This document shows, in pieces, positions 24,164 through 34,779 of a DNA stretch of 64,000 nucleotides. Each line of letters starts with the position of its first letter. Position 1 is the first letter of the stretch. Below the pieces are notes generated by a model that saw nothing but the letters and a program-made list of their open reading frames with translations, was not told the DNA's origin and made no database searches. The stretch covers positions 17,757,501-17,821,500 of the forward strand of contig CM061099.1 in assembly GCA_030770545.1 (NCBI GenBank). Direction: 5' to 3'. The DNA is from Macropodus opercularis (Eukaryota > Chordata > Actinopteri > Anabantiformes > Osphronemidae). The position numbers were made by a program, and so were the translations under genes.

Positions 24164-25293
24164 CATGTTTTAAGGTGCTCTGGTAGTGGGTCATCCCATC
24201 CAGTACCTTGGTGGCACACTTCTTGCAGTATTCGTTTCCCACTGAGTAAGTAGGGGGCTATGAATCCAAGAGGGTCGTATATGGAGGCGACGGTGGACAA
24301 TATGCCACGCCGTGTGAGAGGCTGGTTTTTCACACTACTGGTAAATGTAAAGCAGTCCCTTTCAACATTCCAATGAATCCCCAATGTTCTCTCTATCTGC
24401 ATGTCACTGAAAGCAAGGTCCTTTGTGATGTCCGTTCCATGTTCTGATGTAGGTATACTTTGAAGTACAGCACTGCTGTTCGACACAAACTTGTGTAGAC
24501 GCAGGCCACCATCTGCACATATTTCACGTGCTTCCTTTGCCAACTGTATGGCCTTTTCCACAGATTCTACACTTGTGACTCCATCGTCTACGTAAAAGTC
24601 TCTAGCAATAAACTGGGCTCCAGATGGAAATAAGTGACTGTTCTCCTTCGCTAGATGCCTTAATCCATAGTTTGCACATCCTGGGGAGGACACTGCTCCA
24701 AAGAGGTGTACCTTCATCCTGTACTCTTTTGGTTGTGCATTTAAGTCCCCATTTTCTCACCACAAGAAGCGGAGGTAATTGCGGTCTTTCTCCTGGACAT
24801 GAAACTGATGGAACATTTTTTCTATATCACATGTTACAGCAATGGGATGTTGTCGAAACCGTATGAGGACTCCCGTTAGGCTGTTTATCATGTCTGGTCC
24901 TGGCATAAGATGCTCATTGATGCTGGTACCTTTGTACTTAGCTGAACAATCAAACACAACCCTGAGTTTGCCAGGTTTTTTAGGGTGATATATGCCATGA
25001 TGAGGTATGTACCAATTTTCTCCAGGTGGTCCTTCATCTAGCGCTTCCTCTGCATCACCCCTTTGTATGATGTCGTTCATAAATCTTGTGTAGTCTTCCT
25101 TGTATTGCTCATCTCTAGCAAGTTTCCTCTTCAGGTGATTAAGTCGTTGCTCTGCAATAACCTTATTGTCAGGCATTTGTGGCCTTTTCTTGAATGGCAA
25201 GGGCATTTCATAATGTCCTTCTTTGTCCTTTCTTATGCTTCCCTCTAGTTCGCTAAGGAAAATAAGATCTTCGCGGGAGACTGTTTTGTCATT
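24163..25293 (-). pseudogene. BEL/Pao reverse transcriptase
   Basis: The minus-strand frame encodes GIYHPKKPGKLRVVFDCSAK, then AVTCDIEKMFHQFHV (first catalytic aspartate region), and later FYVDDGVTSVES, the YVDD catalytic box, followed by a thumb-like region with ASIYDPLGFIAPY. It is in one frame throughout but carries an in-frame TGA at 24757 after RFLW, where a second tryptophan (TGG) is usual. A further TGA lies at 24163 (after EHLKT) and another at 25294 just upstream. Each can be explained by a single base change. The protein would synthesise the element's cDNA but is truncated here. Confidence 0.9.
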
Positions 25294-26211
25294 TCAACTG
25301 CCGTCCTTGAAATCACTCTCTAGGGCGTGGATTGCATCCATGGGCGTTAATGAGGGAGTCTCTTTCACTGAAATCCGATGGCAAAGACTGTTTCCTACTT
25401 CAGTGTCGTGGTAGGGTGTTGTACTGCCAACGATGCTCCAGCCTAGGTCTGTTTGAACAGCATAAGGCTCATCTTCCTTTCCTGTTATTACCCGTCTAGG
25501 TGCTAGGGCTCTGGAGCAGTTATATCCAATGAGGAGACCTATTTCACAATTAAGCAGGGGTGGGATTTCATCGACGATCCCAGATAGGTGTCTCCAGCAT
25601 TTAGCTGTTTCACAGGTGGGTATGTAGGCACGATTTGCAGGTATACAATCCTTTGTGTAAGCAGGAGGGAGGTAGATGTATGTTGCTGAGCTGTAACCTC
25701 TCACACGGAGATCAGACACTCTCTCGCTGTCTACCACAGTAGTTTCTCCAATCATGGTGGTCAGTTTTAATTTCACTGGACAAGCATCTACTTTTAGTTC
25801 AGGACTCACTTCTTGATCAATGAAGATAGTGTCACTTTGTGTGTCCAATAACACATACACCAGTTTCTCCTTGCTTGGATGTAGGGCAGATGAGACTGGA
25901 ACGATCATTGATGTACTGGTAGACCGTCCTTCTCTAGCGACGTTAAGTGATAGGGCTGCAGTTGTCTCAGACATATCCTTCTGTGATGTATTTTCATTAT
26001 TGTCCACTCGTTCTCCCTTTCTTACATTGGTGTAGTTGTAATCATGGAGGCATGTTGGGTGTTTCTTCTTGCAGACATCACAGATGAGTCGACGTCGACA
26101 TTCTTTCGCACTATGGCCTGATTTCAAACAGCCATAGCAGAGTCTATTGTCTTTAACATATGCTCTGCGACTTGTTAGAGACCCTTTCAAGAAGTTTGGG
26201 CATTTGTGAAG
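25294..26211 (-). pseudogene. BEL/Pao zinc knuckle and aspartic protease
   Basis: Near the start of this roughly 300-codon frame a knuckle CYGCLKSGHSAKEC fits C-x2-C-x4-H-x4-C. It is followed by CDVCKKKHPTCLH, the second zinc cluster common in Pao gag-pol. The protease site LLDTQSDTIFID lies near residue 115; its aspartate is the catalytic residue of the retropepsin fold. A conserved Pao stretch follows (PPLLNCEIGLLIGYNC, TDLGWSIVG). The frame is joined to reverse transcriptase only through a TGA at 25294 and to gag only through a TAA at 26212, so the polyprotein is broken at both ends. Confidence 0.9.
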
Positions 26212-27932
26212 TTAATGAGTATCTTGACAGAACATGCATAATGATCTTACATTTGTGCTGACTGTACTGAACACACTAGCCTTGTTTCTTTTGAACTCCT
26301 TTACGTTTCCTTTGTCACTGCATGCTTCTGATGTGCGTAGTGCCTGAATAGAGGTGACTGGGTTGCAAGCAATCTCTGCCTCGGTGGACACAAACGTGGC
26401 AAAAACACTAAAAGTGGGAAAATCCTCACCTTCCATAAGAGCCTTTGTTACCTGACGGTTCCACCTGGCTGCTGCCCAGTCAGGTAATTTCTGTGTCATC
26501 TTTTGGTTTTCTTCACAGTCGTCCAATATGTGTAAGCCCTTTACATGAGGCATAGCTTGTAAGCAGGCATTTAAAAAGTCTGACCTTCTGCATCCTTCGC
26601 CTGTAGTTTTGGCCAGCTAGATAGTTTTTCTCTGAACGCTCTTTGAATGACAAATGGCTGACCATACCTCTGATTGAGTTTCTTCCATGCATCTTGATAT
26701 GCCTCCTCATCATTTCTGAAGAAAGTGCCTTGAAGGCATTTACGAGCCGTGCCACTAACATATCGTTTAAGATAGTACAATTTGTCAGCAGAGGAGATCT
26801 CCTTTCGGTCTATTAATGACATAAATGAGGCCTTCCATTCAACAAAATGGATCGGCTCACCAGTAAACATTGCTGGCTCTGGCATGGGAAGTCTGTTCAT
26901 TGCAATACTATCCTGAACAGCCTGTGCTAATTGAGTGACATTAGGAGGTGCATATAATACAGCATGGTCAGATGGTGGTGAGGCAGGACTTTGAGGTACA
27001 GGATTTGGGCTCACCTGTTCATTGTCAATTGGCTGAGTTTGAGACATCTGAACCATTTCTCTATTGTAGGCTTCTAATTTGGCTCTGGCTGTCTTCACAT
27101 TCTTTCCAACTTGCAGACGTTCCAGCTCAGACAGTTGAATTTCTAACTCTTCTTCATGTTGTTTTTGCAGAGTTCTTATCCTTTCCTTTTGTTTCCTTTC
27201 TTCTATAAGAATGTTGTACTCTGCTTCCTTTACTGCTAGCTCCGCAGCTGCTTCGGCCCTCTTTGCTGCAAGATAGGAAGATGAGGAGCTACGGGTGCTA
27301 CTTGACCTTGCAGCAGTAGAGCCATAAATTGACAGGGCATAGTCATACTTTAGCAGTTCACGGAGGCGACATCCTTCTCTTTCTGCGTCAAATTCACCAT
27401 CAATGCCGGTTAATCTCTCGTATATGATTTTGATTACATCACTAGTCACAGCATCACATGCATCAATCTTTCGTCTTAAATCAGTAGTTGGAACTATATG
27501 ATCCCTGATTTCAATGTAGAGTTTCATAATGTCTTCCTTGGTCTTTTCTAAACTTTCTGCCATCGCTGACATGTGTGACTCGGTTATGTCCGACTTTAAA
27601 TCATCTCTTGCCTTACGCACTTCAACCTTCCAGTGTTCATATAGGCTGATTAGCCTCTTCTCCTTATGGCTCATTTGTTCTCTTTGATAGGAAGCCATTC
27701 TTTCCGTTGGGAATCTAGCACGTTCAGAGCGACGAGGTGCATCACTGAAAATCGTTTCCTTTGTACCTTTGTTTTGATGTTGTAAATCTGGTGCGGCTTG
27801 CATTTTCCCTTTGTACTTTATGGTTTCATCAAAGTCAAATCTTGTTTTATCAGTTGTGTTTTCAGCCAAGTCACTTTCTTGAACATCATTAGAATCCTTA
27901 TTACCTTCTGATGAGGACTGTGTTTCATCCAT
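26212..27932 (-). pseudogene. BEL/Pao gag
   Basis: A 453-codon frame starts at 27932 with a methionine and has an acidic, serine-rich start. A long charged coiled-coil stretch follows (roughly residues 215-300, rich in K/E/R and L). Then comes the retrotransposon gag region, with PEPAMFTGEPIHFVEWKASF and LYYLKRYVSGTARKCLQG, typical of the DUF1759 family. A frameshift near 26580 moves the rest of gag (SDFLNACLQAMPHVKG onward) into another frame that ends with TAA at 26212. Gag would form the particle shell; this copy would yield a truncated product. The start is the first methionine downstream of the 5' LTR. Confidence 0.85.
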
Positions 27933-28069
27933 TTTCAGGTTAATGCGCTATTATCCTTAGTTGCTAATTTCATACCAACTTCTGTCACCTGCTGCTCGCT
28001 GCATCTGAAAGGCCTTTTCTCGTTGCGTCCACGACGAGCGACAGCGCAGCAGAAGGTCCAAGCTCTTAC

Positions 28070-28497
28070 TGTAGCATCCAGTCAGAAAATTCAGCGCTTT
28101 ACTGGTGGTCTGATGATCCTTTATTTCTTTGTCCACAAACCAACGTAAGAGCTGTAAACAGTAAAGACATGAACATTAAGTGAACATCGTGCTGCGCCGG
28201 TAAGTGCGCCATGTATCAAACTTAATTTAGGCTAACGTTAGCATCACATTGAACACAGTGAATACTTATAACGAACCTTGCTACCTCTTCCAACCGGAGC
28301 TTTGACAGAGTAACCGTTATTAATCAGTCTTAATTCTTTCGCACGTTCCCTGCACAGCCTCACTTCTGGCGTATTTTCCCTCCTTGGCTGACGTGTCTCC
28401 TCTTCCGTGCTGACGCCCATTCAAAATAAAAGTTTTGACCTAACAAACTAAATACATAAGCAACGCACAATGCATTGTAATCTGTGCAGACATTACA
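28070..28497 (-). repeat. 5' LTR of the BEL/Pao element
   Basis: This 428-bp terminal repeat is nearly identical to 21610-22035 and holds the element's own promoter if any is active. Minus-strand gag begins about 140 bases downstream. Confidence 0.95.
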
Positions 28498-29163
28498 AAT
28501 CCTTTTTACTCTTTTACTTTTAACTTATCTAGTATCCTTTTTCTTTTTTTAATTAACTATTATTCTTCAAATTTTAATTTACAGAACTGGATTCCTATCC
28601 ATGACAGTGATTTTAGTGTTTTCAATATGCTAAAATTTGAAACTTAACAGATTTTCTGCTTACCTTGTTTTAATCCTGGCCAGGCTACTGTGTCACGAAC
28701 AGGTCCTCAGTTCTCGTTCCAAATCTGTCCCTCCTTCACCATCACGTCAGGGTCACCAAATTGTTGAGCTTCTCTCCCAATCCCAGCTCTGCGCATTCGT
28801 TGAATGATGAGGAGAAACGTCTGATAAAATTTAGTCTTATTTTTATTTCAAACTTGAAGAATAATAATTTACAGGCCTGGGTCAGTCTGTGCCCTGACTA
28901 TATGCTGTATGGTATAGGGACAAAGTCTGACTGACACTGTCTGTCCCTCGACCCACACTTTTACGCTAGACAGAGAGCATCTTTTTGTGGTGTAACCAGA
29001 TCCTGATGCCGTGGTCTGGTGTTCATCTCCATGGCTGCTTTATCGGTGGTCCTATCTTCTCCGTTGCTGTGTGGGCCCCAATTCCTATGGATTTAAGCAC
29101 ATTCCTTCTACAGACATTCACATGTTTCACTCCCAACTTATCTGATTTTCTGCTTAGACCCCA
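28498..29163 (-). mobile_element. Endogenous-retrovirus leader, primer-site-like sequence and 5' LTR
   Basis: On the minus strand an LTR-like segment (about 28762-29163, 402 bp) begins TG and ends CAACA and holds an AATAAA polyadenylation signal near 28842-28847. It is followed two bases later by TTTGGTGACCCTGACGTGAT, which has the form of a retroviral primer-binding site; I cannot match it to a specific tRNA. A 260-bp leader follows and is broken by the BEL/Pao insertion. The RNase H-integrase-env remnant at 20250-21345, on the same strand beyond the BEL/Pao element, is probably part of the same provirus, with gag and most of pol deleted. The LTR's outer edge is inferred from where Copia gag resumes. 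Confidence 0.55.
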
Positions 29164-29360
29164 ATGGCTCGCCAGCACTTCTGAGAGCTGTAATAATGTT
29201 CTCCACCTTTTTCATGTGCAATAGCAGGCACATTCAGGATAGTGTCTAGCTTTAGCACATGCAAATATCCTAGGAATCTTGTTTCCCAAAGCTCATACTT
29301 AACTTCTGTGCCGTCGAAGTAAAGTTGGGGAGTCGTGATCCCGGTCGCTCGACTTGCCAT
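29164..29360 (-). pseudogene. Copia-type gag, N-terminal fragment
   Basis: The minus strand starts MASRATGITTPQLYFDGTEV and continues KYELWETRFLGYLHVL, which resembles the start of Copia gag proteins (UBN2-like, '...LYFDG...YELWETKFLGYL'). After HEKGG the frame shifts and the next recognisable piece is NIITALRSAGEPL, a part normally about 100 residues further on, so an internal deletion is present. The reading stops at the edge of the retroviral LTR. It is very likely the front of the Copia element whose pol lies at 17300-20245. Confidence 0.65.
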
Positions 29361-29470
29361 TTTATCAGCTTTTCTGTTCTTGCTAATCGGCTTCTTTATC
29401 GCGTGTAATGCCTAGCGCCAAAAATGTCAGAAAAGACACTCTTAAGACGTTCACTTATCTATGGGTCACT

Positions 29471-29675
29471 ATGGGCCCATAACCCGTTGAGCGCAGGAAC
29501 TCTTCGTTTACTCTGCGTGCGAAGATAAAGTAAAAATCATTCTGATCTCTTTGGCCATACAATGAAACGTTTATTTCGACAGTTTTCTTCTTCTCTACGC
29601 TAAAAGGTGTTTACCGTAATACAGGAAATGAGAAGGTGCAGAACATTTTGGGTGTAACACTACCGTAACACAATG
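29471..29675 (-). mobile_element. Copia 5' LTR remnant with primer-binding site
   Basis: On the minus strand GGTTATGGGCCCATA (29470-29484) resembles the Copia primer site that pairs with an internal part of initiator tRNA-Met. Upstream of it an LTR-like segment starts TGTTACGG at 29675, contains AATAAA, and ends CTCAACG near 29485, about 190 bp. Gag begins about 110 bases downstream. The exact edges are uncertain because no second LTR is present in the window. Confidence 0.45.
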
Positions 29676-30609
29676 AGTAAGGGCGCATATAATACACAAA
29701 CCTCAACAGTGGACCTTTTATCTGTGTGCTAAAAACTGATCCATATGTACAAAACAACGTTTCACTCGTATCCATCAAGTCTTGTGTTAATCGTGCTATT
29801 TAAAAATGCAAAACTACAGTTTTTGAATCCGTTGTCCTCTCAGCACGTCTCGGCGTCACACTGCCCCTTTGTGGCAGAACTGAGGAACGTCCACAGAGGA
29901 TTAGCTGACTCTTCTCTGGAGACACAATCAACACCTGCTGTGACGCCTGCAAACCACACGGTGCATAGGGAAACCAGGTAGGAAACGCCTACATCAGTCG
30001 CTTTGTGGCCACGTAAAGAGTCTGTAAGCTCAAAAACACAGCTGAGGGTCAACGTGCAGATCAAAACTGGCCTGACATTTGTGGCCAAAGGAGTGAATAT
30101 AAATGATACTTTACCACATATCTGATCCCTTTTCAGGCTTACAGACAGTTAAACTCTGTGTTGAAGTATCTCCTGGAATGATAAGAGCAGGGTTTGCAGA
30201 GACATTACAGAGGAAATACAGTAAACTGGGCTTCAACAAGCACGTCCTCCAGTTTCCTTAAGTCCCATGTCAGTCATCCTTCAGCTATTGCCTGGCTCAG
30301 TCTCACCTCACTCAGTCTAGCCTAAAGCCAAGGATGATGATGATACGGGAGCTAAACACGGAAGCACACAAACACGTGAAGATGCTGCATGGAGGAAAAA
30401 GAGGAGCCAGGGGAGGACAGTAAGGAAGCAAGTGTGGCAGCTTCATGTGACAAACCATTCTAGTAAAGCATCAGTGACTGGCCTCTCTGTGCCGTTGCTG
30501 AATTTGAACTCTGTGGACCTATTTGGGGATGAGCCTTTTGCAGCAGCTTTTTGAGTTAGTTCTAATGCGTTCACGGGAACGTGCTACTGACCTCTGCTCC
30601 TCCTCCAGC
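29676..30609. other. No recognisable gene
   Basis: I see no convincing exon, repeat or element in this stretch. Open frames on both strands are short and lack recognisable motifs. Confidence 0.5.
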
Positions 30610-30692
30610 TCATCTTTGGACATCATCATCTGCAAGTGGTGGGATCCCAGGGATGTACTTCAGGGAATTGTGTTCATTTGACTGTGCGTCAT
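30610..30692 (-). CDS. Candidate last exon of an unrecognised gene
   Basis: On the minus strand an acceptor (TTATCAG) precedes an open stretch encoding DAQSNEHNSLKYIPGIPP and ending in TGA at 30610-30612. If spliced to the exon at 30781-31009, the phases match: the upstream exon ends with one G and this one begins AT, making GAT. I do not recognise the protein. It ends PLADDDVQR. The exon may belong to a local host gene; only splice signals and frame support it. Confidence 0.35.
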
Positions 30693-30780
30693 CTGATAAA
30701 ACAGAGCAACGTGGATTAGAAACGTGCCAAAGCTTCATTGTTTATAGTGTTGGTATAGCTTCACATTGTGAAGTGCTCAC

Positions 30781-31009
30781 CGTTGACCTCTGGGCTCTCT
30801 GTGGCTCCTTCACTCTGGGGGTGAGAGAAAGCCCACTTTAGAAGCTCCTTATCAGAGAGCCCAACGAATGACCTACAGCCCGATGACGCCTCGAATGACG
30901 AGTCTCCCTCTAAGCTCATGTTCCTAGATCCAGACAGACTGGATGTGGAGGAGGAGCGCTCAGCTTGTGTTGCCACTTGTTCAGTGTGAGGGTTGGGATA
31001 CGCCTCCTC
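30781..31009 (-). CDS. Candidate internal exon of an unrecognised gene
   Basis: A 229-nt minus-strand stretch lies between an acceptor (CTCTCTGACAG) and a donor (GTGAGC) and is open in one frame. It encodes a serine-rich, hydrophilic segment including SSSTSSLSGSRNMSLEGDSS and LSDKELLKWAFSHPQSEG. No membrane segment or known domain is visible. It splices in phase to the candidate last exon 88 bases downstream. Codon use looks ordinary for a vertebrate gene and no stop interrupts it. Upstream exons were not found with confidence. Confidence 0.4.
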
Positions 31010-31216
31010 CTGTCAGAGAGTTAATGAGTCAAATGAGGGACGAACTTGTAAACTGCTACTTGTATGTCCTCTGCAGCCAGGGTCAAATTGGTGGCCAGGC
31101 CTCTCGTGTTACCTGCTTGTCTCACTCGTCCTGGATGATGACCTGGCCTACAACTGAACTGAACTGAACTTCAGATGGTCCTGACGGGCTAAATTCTTGC
31201 CAGGCTGATCTAATTA

Positions 31217-32225
31217 CAGGGGTCGGCAACCCGCAGCTCTGGAGCCTTCTTCTGCGGCTCCCTGTGGCTTTGGAAAATAAATAATGAGTATTTAATTAAA
31301 ATGTATTTTATTTTAGTTCGATAGTTTTTCTAAGTAATTCTAAATTTGAAGATTTTGATCTTGTAAAATCTTGTTAAAGTTTTTTGTCGCTCTTCATATG
31401 CGTCACAACCGCTAATGTGCAACACCCACCGGCACGCGGCTGGAATAAGTGAAAACTTTCCTGGCGAGCAGAGGACTCACTCGCTGGAAAAACTACACTT
31501 TATGGTAGACATGACAGCGCACCTGAACACGCTGAACACAGCTCTTCAGGGGAAGGGACGCACAACCCTGCACATGTTGGAGGAGGTTTTGGCATTCAAG
31601 CGCAAGTTGAAAGGGCTTGCTTCAGATGTACAGAAAGGTACTCACTTCCCCAATTTGAGAGAGTTCAAACAAGCTCACAACATAAATTCAGAGTATCTTT
31701 GGATCCACATATGTATGTGAGCAGGTGTTCTCCAACATGAACTTTATTAAAAACAAACATCGCGCTCGCCTCACAGATGACAGCTTACGATCCTGTGTAA
31801 AGATGAAGGTGACATCATACAGCCCTGACGTGCAGACGCTGTGCGCTGAGGTTCAGGAGCAGAAATCATTATTAATTAAAATTTATTTTGCATATATTCA
31901 TGTTTTTTCATTGTTCTGTGAAATAGTCCTTTTATTAGTCAGGTTGACAGCTGACTGATTGCGCCAGTAAAAAACTGTTTTTTTTAAAGAGTTCAACATT
32001 TTTTTGTCGCATGCAGAAATGTAATTTCATTCTCTCTGCAGTTCATTGATTTCATAAATGCAACACATTATGGTTTGATTATACATAGCATAAAGGCAAA
32101 AAAAACGTTACATGTAGTGTTATTTCAATTTAAATGTCAAAAAGGTTTTGTGGCTCCCAGTGTTTTCTTTTCTGTGGAAAACAGGTCCAAATGGCCCTTT
32201 GTGTGGTGAAGGTTGCCGACCCCTG
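31217..32225 (+). mobile_element. hAT-superfamily transposon, internally deleted
   Basis: The element has terminal inverted repeats CAGGGGTCGGCAACC and GGTTGCCGACCCCTG. Flanking 8-mers TCTAATTA and TCCTATTA agree at 6 of 8 bases, consistent with the 8-bp target duplication of hAT elements. At 1,009 bp it is far shorter than an autonomous copy. Transposase remnants on the plus strand show the family and that the middle is missing. Confidence 0.9.
31490..31870 (+). pseudogene. hAT transposase remnants
   Basis: Two plus-strand pieces are readable: MTAHLNTLNTALQGKGRTTL with HMLEEVLAFKRKLKGLASDV, and then VFSNMNFIKNKHRARLTDDS with LRSCVKMKVTSYSPDVQTLC. These match the C-terminal half, including the dimerisation region, of hAT transposases that have also given rise to host genes of the ZBED/GTF2IRD2 group. 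The BED zinc finger and catalytic acidic residues are absent, so the element cannot mobilise itself. Confidence 0.8.
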
Positions 32226-32463
32226 TCCTATTACATCGCTCAATGAAGACAATAATAAACTGAGTTGAAAACCAAGGACGGTGGACCTTGGGTGCGAACA
32301 ATAATTAATACAATGAATACAGATTGTTAAGCCTTGTGGGGCTGTAGTGCAACGCGTAATGGAATTGCATTGTGGGATTTTATTTAAATTACAGTTTATA
32401 CAGTCACTTCATATTGTGCCCGCTGAGAAAATATGATTATATTCATTTTGCCACTTGTCCGTA

Positions 32464-32631
32464 AAATACATTTTACTACAGGCAATGCAAAAATTACTCG
32501 GAAGCGGTTTTATGAAAGCTGTCACAACAGCCACCAGTTTATGTCTATCTGTCCTTACCGTGGAACGTTGTGACAGCTTTCATAAAACCGCTTCCAAGTA
32601 ATTTTTGCATTGCCTATAGTAAAATGTATTT
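32464..32631. repeat. Long foldback with 65-bp arms
   Basis: Arms 32464-32528 and 32567-32631 are inverted copies with two mismatches, separated by a 38-base spacer. Landmarks are GGCAATGCAAAAATTAC and GGTTTTATGAAAGCTGTCAC in the left arm and their complements in the right. No coding sequence is present. It may be a small foldback element or the product of an inverted duplication. Confidence 0.95.
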
Positions 32632-34485
32632 ATTATTTGATAACATGAAGCATATTTGTCTTTGCGGAATTGAGTAAACGCAGCTGCAGAGTTCAGACAT
32701 AACAGCGCCACCCTGTGGTGAGAACCGCTGTTAACGCCACAAAACTGCTGATGCCCTTTTTCACTCGACAACAAACACGCGACACAATCGAAATATTTAC
32801 ACAATCTGAAGAAAAACGAGAAATAATAGGGACTTGCTACATGAGTTTAAATTGGCTAATTACAAACCAAAGAATAAACGGACGTAAAGGCACCAGAACC
32901 TTTATCATGTCGGTGCTCTGCATAATGATAAAACACAATGATAAAACATGTTTCTGCTGTTGAGCATTTAACCTCCTGCTGTGACACAAAGCATTGAGTG
33001 GAGACTTCATCTGTGGTGGTGTTAAACCGTTTCAAGCTAATAAAAGCTTGCTAATGTACAGCAACACGAAAACATAGACTTTGGCTAATACACCATCAAA
33101 CAGAAACAGAACTAAGTACATTTAACTAATAAAAACTGTTGAGTGAAGTGAAGTTTCCTGCTGGTCTCAGCTTGATGTTGTTCAGATTGAAACTTAAACA
33201 AAACTTTCATCCAGGAAACATGTAAGTAAAGTAAATCAAGTTCTGCCTCAATACAGTTTAGTTCAGTTGATTAGAAGAGTCAAATACGCATTTTTAGCTG
33301 CGCTGAGAAGGAACAGCTGAAGTGATGAGATGGATGGAAGAGCTCCATCAGGAGGCTGCTGGTCCTGAGCAGCTCATCTATTAGGTTGAACTGAACAGAA
33401 AATATAAGTAAATGCACATTTTTAGCAGAGCTGTAAATGTCCTAACTCTTTGTCGCTGTTTGTTGTGTCTAAAGGTTTTTAGAATGTTTGTGTTAACATA
33501 CATGTTACCATGGTTGCAGGTTTTACATGTGAGGACTGATTGGCCTGGGTCTGCACAGGCTGAAATGAGCACCATGAACATGAGGTTTGTAGTTCAGAAG
33601 TTGTAATAACTTGTGTTGTTTGGTTCTTTTCGTGTGCTCCCGTCTCTCCTGATGTATCTGAAACCTGCTGTGCAGAACCAGGATGAAGAAGTGCCTCCTG
33701 ACGCCAGTCCACACCACTGCATGTCCTCCTTCACGGACGGTTCTAAGGTCTGTGTGGCGTCCGCTGCAGGTTCAGGTTCACTGGCTGTGAGTAAACCCAT
33801 TGGGCCGGTTCCTCCATCTGTTCAAGCGTGTGACCCAGAAACGAGCTTCTCTGACTCCGGCAGAAATGTAGAGGAAATGTTACACACGTGAATAGAAGAG
33901 TCTTGTGTCCAGTGTCAACTGAGTTTTTTTATAGTATGAACTGCAACATAGAACACAGCACAGTCAAAATCAGCTCAGTCAGCGCTTCTGGCTGCTAATG
34001 CTACCGCTCTGTGTCTGCGTGGTTCCTGCTATGCAGGGGTCACCACGGCAGTGAGCACATCACAGTGCCACCTAGTGGCGAAAATTGATCATCGCTCCAC
34101 TGGTGCCTTAAAGCACAGCAGCTGAGAATCTTCTAGTTTCAGTGACCATACAGCATTCAACAGAAGACTGATCTGGGATCTGGATAGGATGCCCTAGCGC
34201 CATAAACGTCCAGTGCGCCACAGAAAGACCAAGCAAATCCCGTGTTTTGAGTCTTTTGAAAATAGTTAGACATAATAGACTAATAATAGACCCTGAATGC
34301 AACACCATAGTAAGACACTGGACTGTGCACTGTATGTGCATCAAGCTTCCCTTTGCCTGTCGCCAAACTCCCTATAACTGTCACATAAGCACACTTGGCT
34401 GCAGTGACTGACTTGTGTAGTAAATTGGAAGGAGCACAAACAGTTTCTTTTTCAATTAGGATTTTAAAAGCTTGGTGCTGCAGTC
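32632..34485. other. No firmly supported gene
   Basis: I see no repeat or element here. One plus-strand stretch (33676-33786) has splice-like borders and an open frame and is discussed among the findings. The rest has only short unsupported frames. Confidence 0.4.
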
Positions 34486-34695
34486 TCAGTGTGGCTCAGG
34501 TTTTTCTGTCTCTCTTTCTGAGTCTGCTCTTTGATATAGTTTGATTATTTTGCTGTTGTGTAGTTTCTTCCAGCTTTTCATTTCCAGCATGTAGTCATGG
34601 TTAAAAAAAAAAATCACACTGGTTTTCACATTGCTCTCAAAATAGTGGTTGGAGAATTTTTGGTAGTTCTCAGTCATGAATCTGTATAAACTCAC
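34486..34695 (-). CDS. st6galnac-like: ST6GALNAC-like gene, last coding exon
   Basis: The minus strand, after acceptor TTGTTCCCAG, encodes SLYRFMTENYQKFSNHYFES and ends with NHDYMLEMKSWKKLHNSKII, KLYQR and a short tail to TGA at 34486. This matches the C-terminus of ST6GALNAC1/2 sialyltransferases: the region after sialylmotif S, motif III and the VS-like H-Y-F-E (HYYD in the family), then the conserved NHD...LH...LYQR end. These Golgi enzymes add sialic acid in alpha-2,6 linkage to O-linked GalNAc. The exon itself is intact and its phase fits the upstream exon. Confidence 0.85.
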   Translation of the reverse strand: MSLYRFMTENYQKFSNHYFESNVKTSVIFFFNHDYMLEMKSWKKLHNSKIIKLYQRADSERETEKPEPH

Positions 34696-34779
34696 CTGGG
34701 AACAAGGTGGAGGTGGAGAGAAACAACAGAGGATCACTAATATAAACGTCAAAGCTCGTGTAGGTGATGTGTGGCTTAC

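Larger units (their letters stand above)
21610..28497 (-). mobile_element. BEL/Pao LTR retrotransposon, disabled
   Basis: This 6,888-bp element runs on the minus strand between two nearly identical LTRs (426 and 428 bp). The internal order is gag, zinc knuckle, protease, reverse transcriptase, RNase H, integrase, matching BEL/Pao, where integrase is last. Flanks TATCC (21605-21609) and AATCC (28498-28502) agree at 4 of 5 bases and may be a 5-bp target duplication. A polypurine-like GGTGGGAG precedes the 3' LTR. Frameshifts and in-frame stops break gag-pol. The LTR similarity indicates a fairly recent insertion. I could not identify the primer tRNA. Confidence 0.93.

Noticed and set aside
28050..28069. 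Primer-binding site of the BEL/Pao element
   Set aside because: A TGGACC stretch lies near the inner edge of the 5' LTR on the minus strand, but it is not adjacent to the LTR and matches no tRNA end I can name.
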